In this document: positions 51,006-60,517 of the stretch, one piece after another
Layout: each line of letters opens with the position of its first letter
How positions within the stretch are numbered: position 1 is the first letter of the stretch
NCBI RefSeq assembly: GCF_022870865.1
Contig: NZ_CP091508.1
Coordinates: forward strand, 2,604,001 to 2,668,000
Origin: Uruburuella testudinis
GTDB taxonomy: Bacteria; Pseudomonadota; Gammaproteobacteria; Burkholderiales; Neisseriaceae
Direction: 5' to 3'
Length of the DNA: 64,000 nucleotides
Notes under the pieces: generated by a model
The model's input: only the letters and a program-made list of their open reading frames with translations
Database searches by the model: none
Told to the model about the DNA's origin: nothing
Program-made: the position numbers and the translations under genes

Positions 51006-52985
51006 TCAGCTGCCGATCACGCCGCCGTCGTTTTTGGTAATCACCACAGTTGCGGCACGCGGACGGCCTGCTGCCGGGCCGTCCGGCCAGCTGGAAATCG
51101 CGGTCGGCTTGGCCGGGTCGCTGTCGCCTGCCGCCGGCTCGCCCGGGTGCTGGATGTTGATAAACATGGTTTTGTTATCCGGCGTGAACGCAATACCGGT
51201 TACTTCGCTGCCGTTGGGGCCGGTGAGGAAGCGGCGGTATTCGTTACTGCCGGGGATGGTGGCCACCATTTGGTTGTTGCCCATGCCGGCGTATTCTTTC
51301 AAATTAACGGTGGATGCAGACACATCGGTTTGAATCCACAATACGCCGCGGCTGTCGAACGCCAGGCCGTCGGGGCTGCCGAAATCATCGCCGTTGATAT
51401 TGCCTCGGTGTTCGGCTTTATGAGATTGGCTGTTGCCGGCCAACACCAGAATATCCCACTTGAAAGCGGTTCGGGTGCCGTCGCCGCCGGCTTCCTGCCA
51501 ATGGATGATGTGGCCGAAGCGGTTGTCGGCGCGCGGGTTGGCGGCATCGGTGCCGGGTTTGCCTTCAGCGCCGCGCTGGTTGTTGTTGGTGAGCGTGCAA
51601 TAAATGCTGCCGGCCACAAACGGGTCGGCGGTAATCCATTCGGGGCGGTCCATCTTGGTGGCGCCCACCCGGTCGGCGGCCATGCGGGTTTTGACCAACA
51701 CTTCGCCCTGGTCGGCAAAGCCGTTGGCGGCGGTCAGGCCGTTTTGGCCGTGCACCAGCGGCAGCCAGTCGCCCGAGCCGTCTTCATTAAAACGGGCCAC
51801 ATACAGCGTGCCCTCTTCGAGCAGACGCATATTGGCAGCGCGGTTGTTGGGCTGATATTTGTTTTTTGATACAAATTTGTAGATGTATTCGAAACGTTGG
51901 TCGTCGCCCATATACACTGCCAATCGGCCGTCGGGGGTAACGGTTACTTTTGCGCCTTCGTGTTTGAAACGGCCGAGCGAAGTGTGTTTGCGCGGGGTGG
52001 ATTTAGGATCGAAGGGGTCGATTTCCACCACCCAGCCGAAGCGGTTCGGCTCGTTGGGGTTTTTACTGCTGTCGAAACGTTCGTCTACCCGGCTCCACAG
52101 ATAGCCGTCTTCTTCTTTGCCGATGCCGTAGCGCTTTTCCAAGGGCGTGATATTGCCGCTCGAATTGGTAAAAATATCGCTCCAGTTTTCTTCGCAAGTC
52201 AGGTAAGTGCCCCAGGGCGTGTAGCCGTTGGCGCAGTTTTGCATGGTGCCGAGTATGCGCTCGCCGCGCGAATCGGCACGGGTTTTCATCAAATCATGGC
52301 CGCGTGCGGGGCCGGTAACGCCCATCGGCGTATTGGCGGTGATGCGGCGGGCATAGCGCGAGGGGCGCACCACCTGCCAGCCGTTGCCGCTTTTTTGCAC
52401 TTCCACCACCGACACACCCATGGCATTTTGGCCTTTGCGGGCTTTGTTCAAATCCCAATTGGCGGCACCGTCTTTAAACAGCAGGCCGTTGTCGACATAT
52501 TCGTGGTTCATTGCCAGCAGGCCGCGGTTGCTGTTGTCGGAGCCCAGCGGCAGCGAGAAAAACGCCATACCGTCGTGATGCATGCCTGCTTGCAGCGCCT
52601 GCTCCTGCGTGGTGTTGGAGGCATCGGTTTTAAAGGCGGGCATGCGGCCGGGAATGCCGACAGGGTCGCCCCATTTGTAAAAAGCACGGGCGGTATAGCC
52701 TTCCGGCACAATCACTTTGTCTTCACTGGAAAACGGCACCGGCTTGAAACCCAAACTGCGGGTGCGCTGCATATTGCTTTCCAACACCGCCGCCTGAGCA
52801 TTTTGGCTGCCGAACAAGCCCAACGGCAAAGCTGCGGCCACACCCAGCGCGCCGCTGCTTTGCAACATGCTGCGACGCGACAAATGCACATTCATCACTT
52901 TGGAGAAAACCGCATTATCGCTTTCATTGCTGACATCATCAGCATGGCTGTTTTTAATCAAATGATTTTTCAATGGTTTGCCCAT
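51006..52985 (-). CDS. PhoX-family alkaline phosphatase
   Basis: 659 residues. A long twin-arginine leader (SRRSMLQSSGALGVAAALPLGLFGSQNAQA, about 36-65) implies export of a folded, cofactor-loaded enzyme. The body matches DUF839/PhoX: MAFFSLPLGSDNSNRGLLAMNHEYVD near 145-170, GYTPWGTYLTCEENWSD near 255-270, and SPDGLAFDSRGVLWIQTD with FMINIQHPGEP-like NIQHPGEP near the C-terminus. Known members use Ca2+ and Fe3+ to hydrolyse phosphate esters in the periplasm. It is a single gene, with a paired-DUS hairpin just downstream. Confidence 0.9.
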   Translation of the reverse strand: MGKPLKNHLIKNSHADDVSNESDNAVFSKVMNVHLSRRSMLQSSGALGVAAALPLGLFGSQNAQAAVLESNMQRTRSLGFKPVPFSSEDKVIVPEGYTARAFYKWGDPVGIPGRMPAFKTDASNTTQEQALQAGMHHDGMAFFSLPLGSDNSNRGLLAMNHEYVDNGLLFKDGAANWDLNKARKGQNAMGVSVVEVQKSGNGWQVVRPSRYARRITANTPMGVTGPARGHDLMKTRADSRGERILGTMQNCANGYTPWGTYLTCEENWSDIFTNSSGNITPLEKRYGIGKEEDGYLWSRVDERFDSSKNPNEPNRFGWVVEIDPFDPKSTPRKHTSLGRFKHEGAKVTVTPDGRLAVYMGDDQRFEYIYKFVSKNKYQPNNRAANMRLLEEGTLYVARFNEDGSGDWLPLVHGQNGLTAANGFADQGEVLVKTRMAADRVGATKMDRPEWITADPFVAGSIYCTLTNNNQRGAEGKPGTDAANPRADNRFGHIIHWQEAGGDGTRTAFKWDILVLAGNSQSHKAEHRGNINGDDFGSPDGLAFDSRGVLWIQTDVSASTVNLKEYAGMGNNQMVATIPGSNEYRRFLTGPNGSEVTGIAFTPDNKTMFINIQHPGEPAAGDSDPAKPTAISSWPDGPAAGRPRAATVVITKNDGGVIGS

Positions 52986-53110
52986 GATTTGGTTCCTGAT
53001 ATATTTTTATGGATAAAAGCGCTGATGGTGGATAGCAAAGCGCCGATGTAAACGGGCTCAGCATAATGATTTCAAATGACACTTTGATGTCGCCAAAATG
53101 ACGGTTATGT

Positions 53111-53201
53111 GACAGAGGCCGTCTGAATACTTTCAGACGGCCTCTGTCATGCCTGCCGGCAGCATAAAAAACCCCGCAAGGCAACAAGCTTGCGGGGTTT
53201 T
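53111..53201. terminator. DUS hairpin plus groEL terminator
   Basis: GACAGAGGCCGTCTGAA paired with its complement (53,111-53,148) lies upstream of phoX, and AAAACCCCGCAAG...CTTGCGGGGTTTT (53,167-53,201) is the terminator of groESL on the minus strand. Confidence 0.85.
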
Positions 53202-53231
53202 GAACGATAACGCAGCAGCGTTCAGACGGCC

Positions 53232-54941
<1,710 letters not shown>

Positions 54942-54947
54942 TCAACA

Positions 54948-55235
54948 TTATTCTACGATGCCGAAAATATCTTCTTCGCGCATCACCAGCAGCTCTTCGC
55001 CGTCGGCTTTCACCGATTGGCCGCTGTATTTGCCGAAAATCACCTTGTCGCCGACTTTAACATCCAACGCGCGGCGTTGGCCGTCGTCGCCGACTTTGCC
55101 CGCGCCCACGGCCACCACTTCACCCATATCGGGTTTTTCAGCGGCGGCGCCCGGCAAAACGATGCCAGAGGCGGTTTTTTCTTCAGCTTCCAAGCGTTTT
55201 ACGACTACACGGTCGTGCAGGGGACGAATGGTCAT
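54948..55235 (-). CDS. groES: Co-chaperonin GroES
   Basis: 95-residue lid of the GroEL chamber. [29 protein letters not shown] is the classic N-terminus with the mobile loop at about 17-32. The start is ATG 55,235; the open frame upstream is untranslated leader. Confidence 0.98.
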   Translation of the reverse strand: MTIRPLHDRVVVKRLEAEEKTASGIVLPGAAAEKPDMGEVVAVGAGKVGDDGQRRALDVKVGDKVIFGKYSGQSVKADGEELLVMREEDIFGIVE

Positions 55236-55345
55236 GTGTATGCTCCGAGTAAAATAAACAAAACAAATACCTGCAAGCAGGCGTTGTTGATAGCGGCTGT
55301 TTTTGCAACAATGCACCAAACCAGCCATCGTGAAAGATGTGGAGC

Positions 55346-55374
55346 AACATAAGGCTGGAAATTTCAAATTCAAG
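55346..55374 (-). promoter_or_regulatory. Sigma-32-like heat-shock promoter of groESL
   Basis: On the minus strand, CTTGAA (55,374-55,369), 14 bp, then CCTTATGTT (55,354-55,346) resembles the sigma-32 consensus CTTGAAA-N11-15-CCCCATnT. It is about 110 bp before groES. I see no CIRCE element. Confidence 0.6.
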
Positions 55375-55696
55375 CCCTGCTGCTTATTATTTTTTCAAAA
55401 CGCTATCAAATTCTTGGCATATCGAATATCAAACCGCGCAAACTCTATCTATTAAAAATGAATAATCCGGCAGGCCGTCTGAAGCATACGGCAGTTTTAC
55501 AGCAAAAACTCTAATCATTACCCTTTTTAACCATTAGCAGAAAACCTTCCTTAACATTCGGCAAGCAGCATCAAGCATTAAAAAATATTTGAAAACAAAC
55601 AAAAAATATCATCTGACACGCATTCGCAAAGCCCGCTCGGTTTCATACTGCCCGCCGTTGCCCCATTCCAACAAAAAATACATATATTAATGTTTA

Positions 55697-55724
55697 TTGA
55701 CAAACAAGCACGATTGTTTATACA
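55697..55724 (+). promoter_or_regulatory. Sigma-70 promoter of the tct operon
   Basis: TTGACA (55,697-55,702), 16 bp, TATACA (55,719-55,724), 75 bp before the tctC start. The rest of the 55,236-55,799 gap contains one DUS (about 55,474) and AT-rich DNA. Confidence 0.6.
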
Positions 55725-55799
55725 TTCGCACTACATTTGATTACAAAATGTGACCACATCCGACTAATAATTTATCTTAAATTTATCTTGGAGAAACTT

Positions 55800-56804
55800 A
55801 TGCACATCACACCCTCAACATGGAAATGGGCGGCGGGCGCATTGGCTGTTTTGGCGCTGGCAGGCTGCAATAAAGGCGGCAGCGAAGAAGCCGGCGCGCC
55901 CAAGCGCCCCGAATGCATCGCGCCGGCCAAGCCCGGCGGCGGCTTCGACCTCACCTGCAAGCTGGCGCAATCCGGCCTGAAAGACACTGATTTGCTGAAA
56001 GCCCCCATGCGCGTCACCTATATGCCCGGCGGCGTCGGGGCGGTGGCCTACAATAAAATCGTCGCCAACGACCCGGCCAATAACGATGCCATCGTGGCCT
56101 TTTCCACCGGCTCTTTGCTAAACCTGGCACAAGGCAAATTCGGTCAATACACTGAAAAAGACGTGCGCTGGCTCTCTGCCGTGGGTACCGACTACGGTAT
56201 GGTCGCCGTCAATGCCGAATCGCCCTACCAAACGCTGGCTGATCTGATGGCAGCCCTGAAAGCCGACCCGAAAAAAATCAGCTTTGGCGCAGGCGGCAGC
56301 GTGGGCGGCCAAGACTGGTTGCAAACCGCCATGCTGGCCAAGGCCGGCGGCATCAATCCGAAAGACATGACTTATGTGGCGCTCGAGGGCGGCGGCGAAG
56401 CAGTGACCGCGGTGTTGGGTAACCATATCCAAGCGGTCAGCGCCGGTATTGCCGAAATGGGGCCGCATGTCGAGTCGGGCAAAGTACGCGTATTGGCGGT
56501 GTTTGCCAACGAGCGCCTGCCGGGCAAGCTGGCGGATATTCCGACTGCCAAAGAGCAGGGTTATGATGTGGAATGGCCGGTTATCCGCGGCTATTACATG
56601 GGGCCGAAAGTCAGCGATGAATCGTATACCTGGTGGAAAAACCGCTTCGACCAAATGCTGGCCGATCCGAAATTTGCCGAACTGCGCAGCCAACGCGACC
56701 TGCTGCCGTTTGCCATGACCGGCGCCGAGCTGGAGCAATACGTGCTCAAGCAAACCGAAGCCATGCGCAGCCTCTCTCAAGAATTTGATTTGCTCAACAA
56801 ATAA
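55800..56804 (+). CDS. tctC: Tripartite tricarboxylate transporter substrate-binding protein (TctC/Bug family)
   Basis: 334 residues. The lipoprotein-like signal ends LALAGC (Cys23). A Bug-family periplasmic binding fold follows: ECIAPAKPGGGFDLTCKLAQ near the start (the anion-binding P-loop APAxPGGxxD), VTYMPGGVGAVAYN, and GAGGSVGGQDWLQTAMLAKAGGI in the middle. Substrates of this family are carboxylates such as citrate or tartrate, and the ligand here is not predictable. ATG 55,800 has GGAGAAACT upstream. It is first in tctC-tctB-tctA. Confidence 0.88.
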   Translation: MHITPSTWKWAAGALAVLALAGCNKGGSEEAGAPKRPECIAPAKPGGGFDLTCKLAQSGLKDTDLLKAPMRVTYMPGGVGAVAYNKIVANDPANNDAIVAFSTGSLLNLAQGKFGQYTEKDVRWLSAVGTDYGMVAVNAESPYQTLADLMAALKADPKKISFGAGGSVGGQDWLQTAMLAKAGGINPKDMTYVALEGGGEAVTAVLGNHIQAVSAGIAEMGPHVESGKVRVLAVFANERLPGKLADIPTAKEQGYDVEWPVIRGYYMGPKVSDESYTWWKNRFDQMLADPKFAELRSQRDLLPFAMTGAELEQYVLKQTEAMRSLSQEFDLLNK

Positions 56805-56950
56805 CAATAAAGCATCACAGATTGGCTGGCGGGCAAGCCCCGGCAGCCAATCGGCAACCATACGCCGGAGCCGCCGGCATTTCGTCCGCAGGCAGATGTT
56901 TAGCGTTGCCAGCGAAATACCGCCGCCCCACACAAACAAGGAGCTTTCTC

Positions 56951-57394
56951 ATGAACATCGAACGCTGGTTCAGCGGCCTGTTGGCGCTGGCCGCCATCGG
57001 CCTGCTCACGCTGGCCTGGGGCTATACCGCACCCATTGCCTACGACCCCATCGGCCCGCGCCCTTATCCGATGCTGGTTTTATCACTGTTGGCGCTGGCC
57101 TGTATTTATCTGGTTTTGCGCCCGAGCACACTCACCGGCGCCCTCAATCTCGGCTACACCCCCGCCATCTTGAAAAACATCGGCCTGTGTATTTTGTGTC
57201 TGCTGGCTTATGCGCTGTTGTTCGAGCTGATCGGTTTTCCGGCCGCCACCGCGCTGATGGCATTTTGCATCGGCAAACTTTTCGGCGGCAGCACCCGTGC
57301 CTGCATCATTTCGGGCATCTGCCTGGGCGCTCTGTTGTATACACTGTTTGATGTGCTGCTGGATGTGCCGCTGCCTTTGGGCTTTTTCGGCTGA
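56951..57394 (+). CDS. tctB: Tripartite tricarboxylate transporter small membrane protein TctB
   Basis: 147 residues with four predicted membrane helices (about 8-27, 41-58, 74-92 and 115-140), the standard TctB layout. ATG 56,951 has AAGGAGC 6-7 nt upstream; the open frame before it includes the intergenic region and is not TctB-like. It is 15 bp before tctA. Confidence 0.88.
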   Translation: MNIERWFSGLLALAAIGLLTLAWGYTAPIAYDPIGPRPYPMLVLSLLALACIYLVLRPSTLTGALNLGYTPAILKNIGLCILCLLAYALLFELIGFPAATALMAFCIGKLFGGSTRACIISGICLGALLYTLFDVLLDVPLPLGFFG

Positions 57395-57409
57395 ACGGAA
57401 GGATAAATC

Positions 57410-58909
57410 ATGGATACTTTGCAATACCTGATGGACGGCTTCCAGGTTGCCCTGCTGCCGAAAAACTTATTGATTGCGCTGATTGGCGCCTTTATCGGCA
57501 CCATCGTCGGCCTGTTGCCCGGTTTGGGGCCGATTAACGGCGTTGCCTTATTGCTGCCGTTTGCCTTTGCGCTCGGGTTGCCGCCCGAAAGTGCGCTGAT
57601 TCTGCTGGCGGCGGTATATTTGGGCTGCGAATACGGCGGCCGCATTTCGGCAATTCTGATTAACGTGCCCGGCGATGCGGCGGCGATTATGTCGACACTC
57701 GACGGCTATCCGCTGGCCAAACAAGGTAAGGCCGGGATTGCCTTATCGTTGTCGGCGGCCAGCTCGTTTATCGGCAGCATAATCGCCACCCTCGGCGTGG
57801 TGCTGTTTGCCCCGCTGCTGGCCGATTGGGCGATTGCTTTCGGCCCGGCGGAATATTTCGTGTTGATGGTGTTTGCCATCACCTGTTTGAGCGGCCTGGT
57901 GAGCGACCAGCCGGTAAAAACCATGGTGGCGGCACTGATCGGCTTGGGTCTGGCCACAGTAGGCATGGATTCGGTGACCGGCGTATACCGCTTCACGTTT
58001 GATTCGGTTAATTTAAGCGACGGCATCCAGTTTACAACCATTGTTATCGGCTTTTTCAGCATCAGCGAAATCCTAATCATGCTGGAGCACACCGCCGCCG
58101 GCCAAAAAATTCTCTCACAAGGCCAACGCAGCCTGTTTAACCTGAAAGAATTTCTGTTCAGCTTCGGCGCTATTGTCCGCTCCGGCATCACCGGCTTTAT
58201 CGTCGGTATTCTGCCCGGCGCCGGCGCCACCATTGCCAGCGCCATGACCTATACCACCGAACGCAAAATTGCCGGTGAAAACGGCAACTTCGGCAAAGGC
58301 GATTTGCGCGGTATTGCCGCGCCCGAAGCCGCCAACAATGCCTCGGCCTGCGGCTCGTTTATTCCCATGCTCACATTGGGTGTGCCCGGCTCCGGCACCA
58401 CCGCGGTGATGCTGGGTGCGCTCACGCTCTACAACATCACCCCCGGCCCGCAGCTTTTCAGCGAGCAGCCCGACATTGTATGGGGCTTGATTGCTTCGCT
58501 GTTTATCGGCAATGTGATTTTGCTGGCGCTGAATATTCCGCTGGTCGGCTTTTTTGCCAAGCTGCTCAACGTGCCCAACTATATTCTGATTCCGGCCATT
58601 GCCACCGTGAGTTTTGTCGGCGTGTATGCCATCCACAGCACCACCTTCGATCTGATTCTGATGGTCGGCTTGGGCGTGTTCGGCTATATGCTGCGCAAAT
58701 TGAATTTTCCGCTCTCGGCGCTGATTTTGGGCTATGTTTTAGGCGAATTGATGGAATCCAGCCTGCGCCGCGCGCTGTCGATTTCTCAAGGCGATTTGGG
58801 TATTTTGTTCCACGGCCCGATTGTTGTCTCTTTATGGGTGTTGAGCGGGCTGATGGTGCTGCTGCCGGTTATCCGCCTGCTGCGCCGCAAGAAAAAAACG
58901 GCCGTCTGA
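57410..58909 (+). CDS. tctA: Tripartite tricarboxylate transporter large membrane protein TctA
   Basis: 499 residues with about 11-12 helices. The two TctA motifs are GLLPGLGPINGVALLLPFAFAL (about 38-59) and the repeat GILPGAGATIASAMTYTTERK, followed by APEAANNASACGSFIPMLTLGVPGSGTTAVMLGAL. Its TGA stop is inside a DUS (acgGCCGTCTGAAA), so the uptake sequence encodes the last residues AV and the stop. A small hairpin terminator with AAAACAGC/GCTGTTTT arms follows at 58,915-58,942. Confidence 0.95.
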   Translation: MDTLQYLMDGFQVALLPKNLLIALIGAFIGTIVGLLPGLGPINGVALLLPFAFALGLPPESALILLAAVYLGCEYGGRISAILINVPGDAAAIMSTLDGYPLAKQGKAGIALSLSAASSFIGSIIATLGVVLFAPLLADWAIAFGPAEYFVLMVFAITCLSGLVSDQPVKTMVAALIGLGLATVGMDSVTGVYRFTFDSVNLSDGIQFTTIVIGFFSISEILIMLEHTAAGQKILSQGQRSLFNLKEFLFSFGAIVRSGITGFIVGILPGAGATIASAMTYTTERKIAGENGNFGKGDLRGIAAPEAANNASACGSFIPMLTLGVPGSGTTAVMLGALTLYNITPGPQLFSEQPDIVWGLIASLFIGNVILLALNIPLVGFFAKLLNVPNYILIPAIATVSFVGVYAIHSTTFDLILMVGLGVFGYMLRKLNFPLSALILGYVLGELMESSLRRALSISQGDLGILFHGPIVVSLWVLSGLMVLLPVIRLLRRKKKTAV

Positions 58910-59020
58910 AACCGCAAAACAGCTGCCCGGTGCGGCTGTTTTCTTGAGAACAGCTTGCTACAGATGGCCATATCGGCTATGGCATAGCCGGTCGAATGAT
59001 GATAGTTTCATACTGACATT

Positions 59021-59050
59021 CAAGGCCGTCTGAACATTCAGACGGCCTTG
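59021..59050. terminator. Paired DUS hairpin before the AbrB-like gene
   Basis: CAAGGCCGTCTGAA and TTCAGACGGCCTTG around a 2-nt loop. Confidence 0.65.
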
Positions 59051-59094
59051 ATATAGTGTTAACAACCATCCACCTTTTCCGACGACAACCCGAC

Positions 59095-60135
59095 ATGCAT
59101 ACATCCCGCCGCCTGATTTCCGGCTTTCTCACCGCCCTGGCCGGCGCACAACTGGCGCTGTGGCTGCACCTGCCGCTGCCCTGGCTGTTGGGGCCGCTGC
59201 TGCTTACCGCTGCATGTTCATCACGCGGCTGGCCGGTCGACAGCCACCCTATATTCCGTAATGCCGGCCAATGGTGTATCGGCACTTCGCTGGGATTATA
59301 TTTCACCCCCGCCATGCTCGGCGTGGTAGCGGCCAATATTCCCGCGATTAGTGCCGCAGTGGTATTTGCCGTTCTGCTCGGCGGTTGCGGTGCCGCTGCC
59401 TACTGCCGCTTCGGCGGCGTTGATTTCAAAACCGCCTGGTTTGCCTCGGCCATCGGCGGCGCCAGTGAAATGGCCAATCTGGCGGCACACCATCAGGCGC
59501 AGGTTGATAAAGTGGTGTCTGCACACAGCCTGCGCGTTTTATTGGTGGTGCTGATTATCCCGTTTGCCTATCAGTTTGCCGGCATTCACGGCTTGGACGA
59601 CGGCGCCGCATTCGGCAAAAATCCACACATCGATTACGGCGGTTTTTTGGCACTCATCGGCTGGACCGCCTTATTCGGCTGGGCATTCAAACAGTTGGGC
59701 TGGATTAACCCGTGGGTGTTCGGCCCCTTGCTGGCCGCCATCATCCTCACCGCACAAAATATCCATTTATCGGCCATCCCCACCCCGTTGCAATATCTGG
59801 GACAACTGTTTATCGGCTGGTCGCTCGGTTGCAAATTCACCCCCGGCTTTTTCCGCCGTGCGCCGCGCTTTTTAACCGCCGTAGCGCTGGTTACCCTGAT
59901 CGGGCTGCTGCTGACCACGCTGGCAGCCTGGTGTGTGAGCCACGCCTCCGGCCTGCATTACCCGACCGTTTTACTGGGCATGTCGCCCGGCGGTATCGCC
60001 GAGATGACCATCACCGCCAAAGCGTTACAGCTCGGCGTGCCGCTGGTCACCGTATTCCACGTATGCCGCATGGTCTGCGTTTTGCTCAGCACCGGCACAC
60101 TTTACCGGCTGCTGGCGAAACACATAAACAGCTAG
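59095..60135 (+). CDS. AbrB-family integral membrane protein
   Basis: 346 residues with about ten hydrophobic segments arranged as two related halves, each with the family loop: GNAGQWCIGTSLGLYFTP (about 57-75) and QYLGQLFIGWSLGCKFTP (about 240-257). The signature ASAIGGASEMANLA (about 121-134) and MSPGGIAEMTITAKAL also match AbrB (Pfam AbrB, not the transition-state regulator). Function is uncharacterised, and transport of small acids or regulation has been suggested. Position next to tctCBA hints at a link with carboxylate transport. The TAG stop is the first three bases of a family B repeat. Confidence 0.8.
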   Translation: MHTSRRLISGFLTALAGAQLALWLHLPLPWLLGPLLLTAACSSRGWPVDSHPIFRNAGQWCIGTSLGLYFTPAMLGVVAANIPAISAAVVFAVLLGGCGAAAYCRFGGVDFKTAWFASAIGGASEMANLAAHHQAQVDKVVSAHSLRVLLVVLIIPFAYQFAGIHGLDDGAAFGKNPHIDYGGFLALIGWTALFGWAFKQLGWINPWVFGPLLAAIILTAQNIHLSAIPTPLQYLGQLFIGWSLGCKFTPGFFRRAPRFLTAVALVTLIGLLLTTLAAWCVSHASGLHYPTVLLGMSPGGIAEMTITAKALQLGVPLVTVFHVCRMVCVLLSTGTLYRLLAKHINS

Positions 60136-60296
60136 GGTATTCTGACCATTCGTTTATAAGGGGATTTTTGTTCCTGGAAATGCAGATGCCAGGCAAAAAA
60201 CGCAGCAAGATTGGACATCTTGCGAGGCTTTTTAACGCAGCAGATGCGTTTTCAGGGGCAAAATACACCCATAAATCGAATGGTCAGGACACCCTA
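60133..60296. repeat. Family B MITE-like repeat, copy 5
   Basis: TAGGGTATTCTGACCATTCG to CGAATGGTCAGGACACCCTA, 164 bp. The first TAG serves as the stop codon of the AbrB-like gene. A second partial left end (TAGGGTGTCCTGATGC) begins at 60,295 directly after it. A DUS hairpin follows at about 60,331-60,360. Confidence 0.75.
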
Positions 60297-60427
60297 GGGT
60301 GTCCTGATGCATCGTCTGTTTTTTAAACCACAGGCCGTCTGAACATTTTCTTTCAGACGGTTTTTTCTATTTTCAGACGGCCTTTTTCACAACATCAAAT
60401 CAATATCGATATACATTTCAAATTAAC

Positions 60428-60450
60428 TATTGATAACAATTTTTGTTTAA
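60428..60450. promoter_or_regulatory. Possible Fur box of the siderophore receptor
   Basis: TATTGATAACAATTTTTGTTT is a partial match to the GATAATGATAATCATTATC operator, 70-90 bp before the receptor start. It is consistent with iron control by the Fur encoded at 4 kb. Confidence 0.4.
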
Positions 60451-60517
60451 TATATTATTAGCCAATCTTAACTGTAAAAACAGAATCTTTACAAACCCAC
60501 ACCCACCCGGAGTTGCC

